The position numbers and the translations under genes are program-made. Below are positions 1 to 10,432 of a stretch of DNA of 64,000 bases, piece after piece (position 1 is the stretch's first letter; every line of letters starts with the position of its first letter). The notes below the pieces were generated by a model. The model did not search any database, was not told the origin of the DNA, and saw only the letters and a list, made by a program, of their open reading frames with translations. Source of the stretch: Streptomyces sp. NBC_01298 (GTDB lineage Bacteria; Actinomycetota; Actinomycetes; Streptomycetales; Streptomycetaceae); assembly GCF_035978755.1 (NCBI RefSeq), contig NZ_CP108414.1, positions 7,192,001 through 7,256,000 on the forward strand, written 5' to 3'.

Positions 1-759
<759 letters not shown>

Positions 760-873
760 GTGCGCTCCTGCCTAGGGCAATGGTTGTGGGGCGTACCTTT
801 GCCGCTCGGGCGTGGCGGGCGCAAGACCCCTGCGTTAAACGGGGGTTACGAATGCCTCTCGGCCGGGGTGGAC

Positions 874-948
874 GGGTGGGTTCGGTGGGTTCGGCGGGTC
901 CGGTGGGTCCGGCGGGTCCGATGGGTTCGATGGGTTCGGTGGGGCCGG
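874..948. repeat. 9-bp GGTGGGTTC-like tandem repeat
   Basis: About eight degenerate copies of a 9-bp unit (GGTGGGTTC, GGCGGGTCC, GATGGGTTC variants) lie just 3' of the regulator stop codon at 950 and downstream of its transcription. The length is likely variable between strains. The run does not form an obvious hairpin and encodes nothing credible. Confidence 0.7.
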
Positions 949-949
949 A

Positions 950-1696
950 TCAGGTCAGGAACCCCCGCAGCAGCGCCGCCGTGCCGCAGCAGTGCTCGCG
1001 CATCACCTCGCGGGCCGCCGCCGGGTCGCGGTCCAGGACCGCCTCCACCAGGGTGCTGTGCTGCTGCTGCGAGTGCTCCAGGTTGCGCACCAGCAGCGGA
1101 ATGCAGTCCAGCAGGTCGTTCACGGTGGCCCGGACGGCCGCGTACTGGGCCGTCAGGGTGGCGGATCCGGCGAGTTCGCACAGGGTGAGGTGGAAGAGCG
1201 TGTCCTGGCGGCGGTAGTCGGGCAGCGGGGCGTCGTGGGTGGCGGTCAGGGCGGCGAGCAGCCGGTCGGTGTCCCGCTCGGACAGCCCCTGGGAGGCGCA
1301 CAGGCCGGCCGCGCCCACCTCCAGGACCTCGCGGAAGCGCAGGACGTCCTCGATGTCCACGCCCGCGACCCGGCGCCGCAGCTCCTCCTCGGTGCCCCCG
1401 GCCGGCGTGTCGGGGCGCGGCAGGACAAACGTTCCGCCGTACCGTCCGCGTCGGGCCTCCACCAGGCCCTGGTCCTGGAGCACCTTCAGCACCTCGCGGA
1501 GCGTCACCCGGCTGATCCCCATCCGCTCGGCCAACTCGCGCTCCGGCGGGAGCCGTTCCCCGCCCGGTACCAGCCCGAGCCGGACCACCTGGAGGATCTG
1601 CTCCAGCGCCTCCTCGAATCCGTTGCCCGCCCGCACCTGTCGCAGTACCGGATTGAGCCGTCGCGCGGCCTCGTCCTCGCTCGCCGTATCGGTCAT
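950..1696 (-). CDS. GntR/FadR-type transcriptional regulator (FCD domain)
   Basis: 248 residues from an ATG preceded by a near-perfect AGGAGG; a longer frame begins at 1717 but lacks a ribosome site. Residues about 25-90 form a winged helix with the GntR signature (LPPERELAERMGISRVTLREVLKVLQ read in two parts: LPPERELAERMGISR then VTLREVLKVLQDQGLVE), followed by an all-helical FCD ligand-binding domain (about 115-235). It lies between the permease and the divergently transcribed GlnA4-like gene, so it probably controls both in response to ethanolamine or a glutamylated intermediate. FadR-family FCD regulators bind small carboxylates or amides; the actual effector is not visible here. Confidence 0.88.
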   Translation of the reverse strand: MTDTASEDEAARRLNPVLRQVRAGNGFEEALEQILQVVRLGLVPGGERLPPERELAERMGISRVTLREVLKVLQDQGLVEARRGRYGGTFVLPRPDTPAGGTEEELRRRVAGVDIEDVLRFREVLEVGAAGLCASQGLSERDTDRLLAALTATHDAPLPDYRRQDTLFHLTLCELAGSATLTAQYAAVRATVNDLLDCIPLLVRNLEHSQQQHSTLVEAVLDRDPAAAREVMREHCCGTAALLRGFLT

Positions 1697-1773
1697 CTCG
1701 CCTCCTCCCCTTCCCAAGCAATGGTTCTATTCAATACCTTAGGCCTCCTCGGCTCACCGAAGGAGAGAATCCC
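1697..1773. promoter_or_regulatory. Divergent control region regulator/glnA4
   Basis: The 77-bp gap between divergent starts is unusually AT-rich at 1719-1738 (CAATGGTTCTATTCAATACC), where GGT and ACC half-sites are spaced by ten bases as a loose inverted repeat. This is the only candidate operator and promoter stretch for both genes. The +strand ribosome site AAGGAGA sits 6-8 bases before the GTG of the next gene. Operator assignment is inference. Confidence 0.4.
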
Positions 1774-3153
1774 GTGGTAGACCGCAAGCCGCCGCTTTCG
1801 ACCGAGGAACTCCGCGTCCTCGTCGCCAGCGGTGAAATCGACACAGTGGTCCTGGCCTTCCCCGACATGCAGGGGCGCCTCCAGGGCAAGCGGTTCGCCG
1901 CACAGTTCTTCCTCGACGAGGTCCTCCAGCACGGCACCGAGGGCTGCAACTACCTCCTCGCCGTCGACACGGACATGAACACCGTCGACGGATACGAGAT
2001 GTCCTCCTGGGACCGGGGCTACGGCGACTTCGCCATGCACCCCGACCTCGCCACCCTGCGCCGGATCCCCTGGAACCCGGGCAGCGCCTTCCTCCTCGCC
2101 GACCTCGCCTGGAACGACGGCTCGCCCGTGGTCGCCGCGCCCCGGCAGATCCTGCGCCGCCAGATGGAGCGTCTCGGCGAACTCGGGTACACCGCGATGG
2201 TGGGCACCGAGCTGGAGTTCATGGTCTTCCAGGACACCTACGAGCAGGCCTGGAACTCCAACTATCGCGGCCTGACCCCCGCCAACCAGTACAACATCGA
2301 CTACTCCGTCCTCGGGACCGGCAGGATCGAGCCCCTGCTGCGCCGCATCCGCAACGAGATGCAGGCCGCCGGCCTGGTCGTGGAGTCGGCCAAGGGCGAG
2401 TGCAACCTCGGCCAGCACGAGATCGCCTTCCGCTACGACGAGGCGCTGACCACCTGTGACCAGCACTCCGTCTACAAGACGGGGGCCAAGGAGATCGCCG
2501 CCCAGGAGGGCGTCTCGCTCACGTTCATGGCCAAGTACGACGAGCGCGAGGGGAACTCCTGTCACATCCACCTCTCCCTCTCCGACGCCGACGGACGCAA
2601 CGCGATGGCCGGTGAGGGGCCGGACGCGCACGACCACGGCGGTATGTCACCCGTGATGCGCCACTTCCTGGCCGGCCAGCTCGCCGCGCTGCGCGACTTC
2701 TCCCTTCTCTACGCCCCCAACATCAACTCCTACAAGCGTTTCCGGCCGGGATCCTTCGCGCCGACCGCCGTCGCCTGGGGCGTGGACAACCGGACCTGCG
2801 CGCTCCGAGTGGTCGGCCACGGCCGCTCCATGCGCTTCGAGAACCGCCTGCCCGGCGGCGACGTCAACCCCTACCTCGCCGTCTCCGGCCTGATCGCGGC
2901 CGGGCTCTACGGCATCGAGAACCGCCTGGAGCTGCCCGAGGCCTGCGCCGGAAACGCCTACACGGCCGACTTCGCGCACGTCCCGACCACCTTGCGCGAG
3001 GCCGCCGAGCTCTGGGAGAACAGCGAGATCGCCAAGGCCGCCTTCGGCCCGGAGGTCGTCGCCCACTACCGGAACATGGCCCGCGTCGAGCTGGACGCCT
3101 ACGACTCCGCCGTGACCGACTGGGAACTGCGCCGCTCCTTCGAACGCCTCTAA
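1774..3153 (+). CDS. glnA4: GlnA4-like gamma-glutamylethanolamide synthetase (glutamine synthetase family)
   Basis: 459 residues from GTG with AGGAG upstream. It carries the glutamine-synthetase fold landmarks: GTELEFMVF (metal-binding glutamate), CNLGQHEIAF, GNSCHIHLSL (catalytic-site histidine), NSYKRFRPGSFAPTAVAWGVDNR (substrate and ATP loop, read as NSYKRFRPGSFAPT then AVAWGVDNR). Length fits GSI-beta-like paralogues rather than canonical GlnA, and the adenylylation-site region is not canonical. Streptomyces GlnA4 is known to ligate ethanolamine to glutamate as the first step of ethanolamine use as nitrogen source. The neighbours (permease, FCD regulator, aldehyde dehydrogenase, SDR) support that role over a polyamine-specific GlnA3 role, but substrate choice between the two is inference. 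Confidence 0.85.
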   Translation: MVDRKPPLSTEELRVLVASGEIDTVVLAFPDMQGRLQGKRFAAQFFLDEVLQHGTEGCNYLLAVDTDMNTVDGYEMSSWDRGYGDFAMHPDLATLRRIPWNPGSAFLLADLAWNDGSPVVAAPRQILRRQMERLGELGYTAMVGTELEFMVFQDTYEQAWNSNYRGLTPANQYNIDYSVLGTGRIEPLLRRIRNEMQAAGLVVESAKGECNLGQHEIAFRYDEALTTCDQHSVYKTGAKEIAAQEGVSLTFMAKYDEREGNSCHIHLSLSDADGRNAMAGEGPDAHDHGGMSPVMRHFLAGQLAALRDFSLLYAPNINSYKRFRPGSFAPTAVAWGVDNRTCALRVVGHGRSMRFENRLPGGDVNPYLAVSGLIAAGLYGIENRLELPEACAGNAYTADFAHVPTTLREAAELWENSEIAKAAFGPEVVAHYRNMARVELDAYDSAVTDWELRRSFERL

Positions 3154-3284
3154 GGCGTGTCGGCAAAGTCCCGCCTGCTCGCGACGCCCGGCACGCCCTA
3201 GGACCGCGGCCGTCCCCGGTCCCCGCACACCGCATTACCGGATCCACCGCACGCCCCGCACCCGAACGTCTGAAAGGCCACCAC

Positions 3285-4649
3285 GTGTCCGATGCGCTGG
3301 AAGTCTTGAATCCGGCCACCGAGGAACTCGTCGCCGTCGTCCCGGCCGCCACACGGGACGACGTCGACGCCGCCGTCGTACGGGCCACCGCGGCCCAGCG
3401 GGCCTGGGCGGCGGCCGCGCCCGCCGACCGGGCCAGGCTGCTGCGCCGCTTCGCCGCGGTCGTCGACGGGCACGTCGAGGAACTGGCGCTGCTGGAGGTC
3501 CGGGAGGCGGGCCACACCATCGGAAACGCCCGCTGGGAAGCCGGCAACGTCCGCGACGTGCTCGACTTCGCCGCCGGGGGAGTGGAACGGCTCTCCGGCC
3601 GCCAGATCCCCGTCGCCGGCGGCATCGACGTCACCTTCCTCGAACCCCTCGGCGTCATCGGCGTGATCGCGCCGTGGAACTTCCCCATGCCGATCGCCGC
3701 CTGGGGCCTGGCCCCGGCGCTGGCCGCGGGCAACGCGGTCATCCTCAAGCCCGCCGAGACCACCCCGCTCACCGCGCTGCGCCTCGCCGAACTCGCCCTG
3801 GAGGCCGGACTCCCCGAGCACCTGTTCCAGGTGCTGCCCGGCCGGGGCGAGGTGGCGGGCGACGCCCTCGTCGAGCATCCGGGGGTGGCCAAGATCGTGT
3901 TCACCGGCTCCACCCGGATCGGCAAGCGGATCATGGCCAAGTGCGCCGACCGGGTGAAGCGCCTCACCCTCGAACTCGGCGGCAAGAACCCCAACATCGT
4001 CTTCGCCGACGCCGACCTGGAAGCGGCGGCGGCCTCGGCCCCGATGTCCTTCCTGGACAACACCGGGCAGGACTGCTGCGCCCGCACGCGGATCCTCGTA
4101 CAGCGCTCCGCGTACGACCGGTTCATGGAGCTGCTCGCCCCCGCCGTCGAGAAAGTCGTCGTCGGGGACCCGTACGACGAGAACACGCAGATCGGGCCGC
4201 TGATCTCGCGGGTGCAGCTGGAGCGCGTACGGTCCTACGTCACCGATGACCTCACCGCCGTCCGCGGCACCGCCCCCGAGGGCCCGGGCTTCTGGTACCC
4301 CCCGACCCTCGTCACCGGCGTCGACCCCACCGCCGCCATCGCCACCGAGGAGGTCTTCGGACCGGTCGCCGTCGTCCTGCCCTTCGAGGACGAGGAGGAC
4401 GCCGTACGGCTGGCCAACGCCACCGACTACGGCCTCGCCGGCTCCCTGTGGACCCGCGACGTGGGCCGCGCGCTGCGCGTCTCGCGCGCCGTCGCCGCGG
4501 GCAACCTGTCGGTCAACTCCCACAGCAGCGTCCGCTACTGGACCCCCTTCGGCGGCTACAAGCAGTCGGGACTCGGGCGCGAGCTCGGACCCGACTCCCT
4601 CACCGCTTTCACCGAGACCAAGAACGTCTTCATCAGCACGGAGGCCTGA
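3285..4649 (+). CDS. NAD(P)-dependent aldehyde dehydrogenase
   Basis: 454 residues from GTG, with GAAAGG upstream. Family landmarks in order: IAPWNFPMPI near 125, KPAETTPLTALRLAELALEA, FTGSTRIGKRIM (nucleotide loop), LELGGKNPNIVFADADLEAA with the general-base glutamate near 230, and GQDCCARTRI with the catalytic cysteine near 263. The region GNLSVNSHSSVRYWTPFGGYKQSGLGREL closes the active site (seen as two halves GNLSVNSHSSVRYWT and PFGGYKQSGLGREL). It lies 130 bp after glnA4 and 5 bp before the SDR gene, so it plausibly oxidises the glutamyl-acetaldehyde formed from glutamyl-ethanolamide. The exact substrate is inferred from context. Confidence 0.88.
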   Translation: MSDALEVLNPATEELVAVVPAATRDDVDAAVVRATAAQRAWAAAAPADRARLLRRFAAVVDGHVEELALLEVREAGHTIGNARWEAGNVRDVLDFAAGGVERLSGRQIPVAGGIDVTFLEPLGVIGVIAPWNFPMPIAAWGLAPALAAGNAVILKPAETTPLTALRLAELALEAGLPEHLFQVLPGRGEVAGDALVEHPGVAKIVFTGSTRIGKRIMAKCADRVKRLTLELGGKNPNIVFADADLEAAAASAPMSFLDNTGQDCCARTRILVQRSAYDRFMELLAPAVEKVVVGDPYDENTQIGPLISRVQLERVRSYVTDDLTAVRGTAPEGPGFWYPPTLVTGVDPTAAIATEEVFGPVAVVLPFEDEEDAVRLANATDYGLAGSLWTRDVGRALRVSRAVAAGNLSVNSHSSVRYWTPFGGYKQSGLGRELGPDSLTAFTETKNVFISTEA

Positions 4650-4654
4650 ACAGC

Positions 4655-5449
4655 ATGAGCACTGAGTCCACCGAAGAGATCGTCTGCCGCCGACTGGTCG
4701 GGCGCACCGCCGTCATCACCGGAGCCGGCAGCGGCATCGGCCTCGCCACCGCCCGCCGGCTGGCCTCCGAAGGCGCCAACGTGGTCTGCGGGGACATCGA
4801 CGAGACCGCGGGCAAGGCCGCCGCCGAGGAGGTCGGCGGCACCTTCGTCAAGGTTGACGTCACCAGCCCGGAGGAGGTCGAGGCCCTGTTCAAGACCGCC
4901 TTCGACACCTACGGCTCCGTGGACATCGCCTTCAACAACGCCGGCATCTCGCCCCCGGACGACGACTCGATCCTCACCACCGGCCTGGAGGCCTGGAAGC
5001 GGGTCCAGGACGTCAACCTCACCTCCGTCTACCTCTGCTGCAAGGCGGCCCTGCCCTACATGCGGCGCCAGGGCCGGGGCTCCATCATCAACACCGCCTC
5101 CTTCGTGGCCCGGATGGGCGCCGCCACCTCGCAGATCTCCTACACCGCCTCCAAGGGCGGCGTGCTGGCGATGTCCCGCGAGCTCGGCGTGCAGTTCGCC
5201 CGCGAGGGCATCCGCGTCAACGCGCTCTGCCCGGGTCCCGTCAACACCCCGCTCCTGCAGGAGCTGTTCGCCAAGGACCCGGAGCGCGCGGCCCGCCGGA
5301 TCGTGCACATTCCGCTGGGCCGGTTCGCCGAGCCCACCGAGATCGCCGCCGCCGTCGCCTTCCTCGCGAGCGACGACTCCTCCTTCATCAACGCCACCGA
5401 CTTCCTGGTCGACGGCGGGATCTCCGGCGCGTACGTCACCCCCCTTTAA
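4655..5449 (+). CDS. Short-chain dehydrogenase/reductase
   Basis: 264 residues. The frame is open further upstream, but ATG 4655 follows GGAGG by a normal spacing and gives the usual SDR N-terminus. Visible motifs: TGAGSGIG cofactor loop (about 20-27), NNAGIS, INTASFVARMG with the catalytic-region serine, ISYTASKGG (YxxxK near 163) and the C-terminal FLVDGGISGAYVTPL. It is only 5 bp after the aldehyde dehydrogenase, so the two are cotranscribed. In this cluster it could oxidise the hydroxyl of gamma-glutamylethanolamide to the aldehyde that its neighbour then oxidises; this order is inference, and SDR substrates cannot be read from sequence. Confidence 0.86.
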   Translation: MSTESTEEIVCRRLVGRTAVITGAGSGIGLATARRLASEGANVVCGDIDETAGKAAAEEVGGTFVKVDVTSPEEVEALFKTAFDTYGSVDIAFNNAGISPPDDDSILTTGLEAWKRVQDVNLTSVYLCCKAALPYMRRQGRGSIINTASFVARMGAATSQISYTASKGGVLAMSRELGVQFAREGIRVNALCPGPVNTPLLQELFAKDPERAARRIVHIPLGRFAEPTEIAAAVAFLASDDSSFINATDFLVDGGISGAYVTPL

Positions 5450-5498
5450 CCGACTTCGCCGGCGGGCCCTCCAAACGGTCGCCTCCCCACCACCCACC

Positions 5499-5532
5499 CG
5501 ACAGCCGGGCGTCGCACGACGCCCGGCTGTCG
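5499..5532 (+). terminator. Intrinsic-type terminator after SDR gene
   Basis: A perfect inverted repeat with arms CGACAGCCGGGCGTCG and CGACGCCCGGCTGTCG stands between the SDR stop and the next start. There is no T-tract, as is common for Streptomyces terminators. It ends the catabolic transcription unit. Confidence 0.75.
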
Positions 5533-5582
5533 TGCTCCACCGTCCGCGACGATCTTTCTGTGAACCAGGAGAACCCACCTCA

Positions 5583-6884
<1,302 letters not shown>

Positions 6885-6908
6885 AGGAAGGCGCGACTAA
6901 AGGCGCGG

Positions 6909-8111
6909 CTAGAGGAAGGTGCGGCCCTCGCCCCGGTAGGTCGGGGCGGTGGCCGTCACCCGGTCGCCCTCGACCAGGTGCAGGGTGTCGAAGCGCTCGC
7001 ACAGCTCACCGGCCTTCGCGTGCCGGAACCAGACCCGGTCGCCGATCAGGAGATCGTCGGCCGGGCTGCCGAGCAGCGGGCTCTGCACCTCGCCGGCCCC
7101 CTCCTGCGGGTCGTAGCGCAGCCCTTCGGGGAGGTACGGGACCGGCAGCCGGTCCGGGCCGGGCGCGCCGGAGGCCGGGTACCCGCCGCCGAGCACCGTG
7201 ACCACCCCGACCCCGGGCCGCCGGACCACGGGCTGGGCGAAGAGCGCCGCCGGGCGGCCGCTGAACGAGGTGTAGTTGTCGAAGAGCCGCGGTACGTAGA
7301 GCCCCGACCCGGCGGCGATCTCCGTGACGGCGTCCTCGGCGGCGGTCTGCTGCACGCTGCCGGTCCCGCCGCCGTTGACGAACTCCAGGTCGGGCACCAC
7401 CGCGCGCACGGCCCGTACGGCCTCGGCCCGGCGGGCGGCCAGCTCCTTGCGGGCGGCGCCCTGCATCAGCCGGATGGCGCGCGACCTCAGCGGGCGCCCC
7501 GCGAGCGCGTCGCCGACCCCGGCCACATGGCCCTCGTAGCCCATCACCCCGACCACCCGGAAGCCGGGCCGGGCGCTCACCGCGCGGGCCAGCTCCGCGA
7601 GCTGGGCGGGCTCGCGCAGCGGGGAGCGGCGGGCGCCGACGCGGACCCTGCCGCCGAAGAGCTGCAGGGCGGTGTCCAGTTCCAGGCAGACCCGGATCTC
7701 CTGGGTGCCCCCGTCGCGGGCCCGGTCCACGAGCTCCAGCTGCGCGAGGTCGTCGACCATCACGGTGACCGCGCCGGCCAGCTTCGGATCGGCGGCGAGC
7801 TCGGCGAAGCCGGCCCGGTCGGCGGACGGGTAGGCGAGCAGGACGTCCTCGAAGCCCGAACGCGCCAGCCAGATCGATTCGGCGAGGGTGTAGGACATGA
7901 TTCCGGCGAATCCGGGCCGCGCGAGGACCCGTTCGAGCAGCGCACGGCACCGTACGGACTTGCTCGCCACCCGGACCGGCTTCCCGCCCGCGCGACGCAC
8001 GAGGTCGTCGGCGTTCGCGTCGAACGCCTCCAGATCCACGAGGGCGAGCGGAGCGTCGAGATGGGCGGTGGCCCGGTCGTAACGGGCCCGGTCGGCGGCG
8101 GGGGAGTTCAT
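6909..8111 (-). CDS. Fold-type III PLP amino acid aldolase/deaminase
   Basis: 400 residues. N-terminal alanine-racemase-like barrel with VRVASKSVRC (probable PLP lysine, residue about 51), YEGHVAG, and VNGGGTGSVQ (phosphate-binding region); a C-terminal beta domain contains WFRHAKAGELCERFD, which supplies histidine and cysteine ligands as in D-threonine-aldolase/D-serine-dehydratase-like enzymes. The start ATG has only a weak ribosome site. It is convergent with the HAD gene, separated by 24 bp. The likely reaction is cleavage or deamination of a beta-hydroxy D-amino acid; the true substrate cannot be decided from motifs. Confidence 0.8.
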   Translation of the reverse strand: MNSPAADRARYDRATAHLDAPLALVDLEAFDANADDLVRRAGGKPVRVASKSVRCRALLERVLARPGFAGIMSYTLAESIWLARSGFEDVLLAYPSADRAGFAELAADPKLAGAVTVMVDDLAQLELVDRARDGGTQEIRVCLELDTALQLFGGRVRVGARRSPLREPAQLAELARAVSARPGFRVVGVMGYEGHVAGVGDALAGRPLRSRAIRLMQGAARKELAARRAEAVRAVRAVVPDLEFVNGGGTGSVQQTAAEDAVTEIAAGSGLYVPRLFDNYTSFSGRPAALFAQPVVRRPGVGVVTVLGGGYPASGAPGPDRLPVPYLPEGLRYDPQEGAGEVQSPLLGSPADDLLIGDRVWFRHAKAGELCERFDTLHLVEGDRVTATAPTYRGEGRTFL

Positions 8112-8363
8112 GGGCGGCAGCCTGCCAGACGGTTGTACCCGTGGGTAGGGGGTTCGGGGAGACCGCGGGACGCCGGGGCAGGTCAGGAGCCCGGGAAGGC
8201 CCTGCGGTCACATCTCGGTCTCGACATCCGGACGCCCCTTCCGGATCTGCAGGCGGTTGTTCGCATTTGCGTACCACCGCTCCTCCCCGGTCGGCGTTCC
8301 GGCACTCGCGGACGCGTAAAGTGAGGGCAGGCAGCCGACGGAATCGGGGGGCTGAGCCGCCGG

Positions 8364-9218
8364 ATGAGCACGTCCACACCGCACGGCGGGGTCCAGACCG
8401 CGCCCGACCACGCCTCGGTGCCGCCACGGCGGCGCCCCGGGAAGGTCTTCGCCGCCGCCCTGTGCGGCCTCCTCGGCCTCGGTCTCACCGGTGCGGCCGG
8501 CTACAAGGCCGTTTCCGATTACCGGGACGCGCACCGGCCGGTCGACCCCGCGGCCGCGTACCGCAAAGCCGCGTCCCTCTGGCACAGCGCACCCGCCGAC
8601 AGCCTGTTCCCGCCCCTCCTCGACGGCCAGGACGCCGGGCCGGGCGGCGCCGACCGCACGTGGACCCGTATCACCGCCCCCGCCGACGCGGGCTGTTCCG
8701 ACGCGCTCGCCGCCGACTGGCAGGCCCTGTTCGCCGGGACCGGGTGCACCCGCGTGCTCCGCGCCACCTACACCGACGCCACCCGCAGCTCCCTCGTCAC
8801 CGTCGGCATGGTCTTCACCCCCGCCGACGCCACCGCCATGGACGCCCTGCGCGACCGCCTGACCGTCGCCCCGGCCGGCTACGGATTCCCCGACAACCGC
8901 CGCGCGGCCTGGGCGGCCTCCGTCGTCCCCGGGGCCCCGGTCGTCGTCTACTCCGTCTCCGCCTTCGCCGACGGCCGCCGCCTCGGCGCCCCGAGCCCGG
9001 CCGAGGACAAGATGGCCGAGGACGCCAAGGGCCGGGTGGCCGAGGCCGGACTCGGCCACGAGGCCCAGGCCCTCGCCGACCTGATGGAAGGCACCGTGCG
9101 CACCCTCGCGGCCTCCGCGTCGGGCCTGCCGGCCCCGCGGACCTCGCCGGAGCCGGGGACGCCGCGGACACAGCAAACGCCGCAGACGCCGTCGGCGGCC
9201 CCGGAGGCCTCCCGATGA
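8364..9218 (+). CDS. Membrane-anchored hypothetical protein
   Basis: 284 residues, unrecognised. After a basic N-terminus there is one hydrophobic segment (about 29-47, FAAALCGLLGLGLTGAAGY), then an extracytoplasmic domain with cysteines at GCSDAL and GTGCTR that could form a disulphide, and a proline/threonine-rich tail (about 248-284). The stop overlaps the start of the mycosin-like protease by ATGA, so the two are translationally coupled and probably act together at the cell surface. The upstream gap of 250 bp holds a -10-like TAAAGT at 8317-8322, without a good -35. Confidence 0.65.
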   Translation: MSTSTPHGGVQTAPDHASVPPRRRPGKVFAAALCGLLGLGLTGAAGYKAVSDYRDAHRPVDPAAAYRKAASLWHSAPADSLFPPLLDGQDAGPGGADRTWTRITAPADAGCSDALAADWQALFAGTGCTRVLRATYTDATRSSLVTVGMVFTPADATAMDALRDRLTVAPAGYGFPDNRRAAWAASVVPGAPVVVYSVSAFADGRRLGAPSPAEDKMAEDAKGRVAEAGLGHEAQALADLMEGTVRTLAASASGLPAPRTSPEPGTPRTQQTPQTPSAAPEASR

Positions 9219-10399
9219 CCCCTCGCACCCCGCTCCCGGCCGCCCTCGCCCTCGGGGCCCTGTTCGCCGTCACCGCGGCGCCGCCGGCCGCCGCGGACTC
9301 CGTCCGCGACAGCCAGTGGCCGCTGTTGGCCCTGCGCACCGAGGAGGCCTGGGGCACGACCAAGGGCGAGGGGGTCACCGTGGCCGTCCTCGACACCGGG
9401 GTCGACCCGAGCCACCCCGACCTGGCGGGCCAGGTCCTGGACGGCATAGACCTCGTCGGCATGGGGGCGGTGCGCGGGGACCAGACCTGGGCCAGGCACG
9501 GCACCGCGATGGCGGGGATCATCGCCGGGAAGGGCCACGGCTCCCAGTGGCGCGGCGGCGTCATCGGCATCGCCCCGCAGGCCAAGATCCTTCCGGTTCG
9601 GGTGATCCTGGAGGAGACGGACCCGGGCCGGGAGAAGGCCCGCGCGAGCAAGGGCGGCGCCCTCGCCGAGGGCATCCGCTGGGCCGCCGACCACGGCGCG
9701 GACGTGATCAACCTCTCGCTCGGCGACGACAGCAGGGACGCCCACCACGACGCCACCGAGGACGAGGCCGTCCAGTACGCCCTCGCCAAGGGCGTGGTGG
9801 TGGTCGCCTCGGCCGGCAACGGCGGCAACAAGGGGGACCGCATCTCCTACCCGGCCGCCTACCCCGGGGTCATCGCCGTCACGGCCGTCAACCGCGAGAA
9901 CAAGAAGGCGAAGTTCTCCACCCGCAACTGGTACGCCACCGTCAGCGCCCCGGGCATCAAAGTGGCCGTCGCCGACCCGGTCCTCGGATACGGCGAGGCC
10001 TGGGGTACCAGTGCCGCCGCGGCCTTCGTCTCCGGCTCCGTCGCCCTCGTCAAGGCGGCCCACCCCGACCTGTCCCCGGCACAGATCAAGAACCTGCTGG
10101 AGGACACCGCCTCCGACCCCCCGCCCGGCGGCCGCGACGACTCCCGCGGCTTCGGCCTGGTGGACCCGGCCGCCGCGCTCCAGGCCGCCGACGGGATCGC
10201 CGCCGAACCGGTGCTCCCCGCACCCGTCGCGGCAGTGAAGCCCTACTTCGGCGCCGGCCCCGATCCGGTGCCCGATCCCGGGCCCTGGGCCCGCTTCGGA
10301 GTCCCGGTGGGCGGGGTCGCGGGACTGGCCCTGCTCGTGGCGGCCGGCGTACTGGCCCGGCGGCCCGGGGCCGGACGGCGGGACCCGGACGCGGGATAG
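9215..10399 (+). CDS. S8 subtilisin-like serine protease, mycosin type
   Basis: 394 residues from an ATG that overlaps the preceding stop; the longer frame to 8141 is only an open extension. Signal peptide about 1-26 (cleavage after AAA). Catalytic triad: VAVLDTGVDPSHPDL (Asp about 60), WARHGTAMAGIIAG (His about 95), oxyanion ASAGNGG, and GTSAAAAFVSG (Ser about 266). A proline-rich spacer and one C-terminal transmembrane helix (GGVAGLALLVAAGVLARR) anchor it outward, the architecture of type VII secretion mycosins. No ESX core genes (EccC, EsxA) are in this window, so its coupling to secretion versus a stand-alone surface protease role is open. Confidence 0.85.
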   Translation: MTPRTPLPAALALGALFAVTAAPPAAADSVRDSQWPLLALRTEEAWGTTKGEGVTVAVLDTGVDPSHPDLAGQVLDGIDLVGMGAVRGDQTWARHGTAMAGIIAGKGHGSQWRGGVIGIAPQAKILPVRVILEETDPGREKARASKGGALAEGIRWAADHGADVINLSLGDDSRDAHHDATEDEAVQYALAKGVVVVASAGNGGNKGDRISYPAAYPGVIAVTAVNRENKKAKFSTRNWYATVSAPGIKVAVADPVLGYGEAWGTSAAAAFVSGSVALVKAAHPDLSPAQIKNLLEDTASDPPPGGRDDSRGFGLVDPAAALQAADGIAAEPVLPAPVAAVKPYFGAGPDPVPDPGPWARFGVPVGGVAGLALLVAAGVLARRPGAGRRDPDAG

Positions 10400-10432
10400 G
10401 CGCGGGGAGAGGCGGGATAGGCTCGGGGAACT

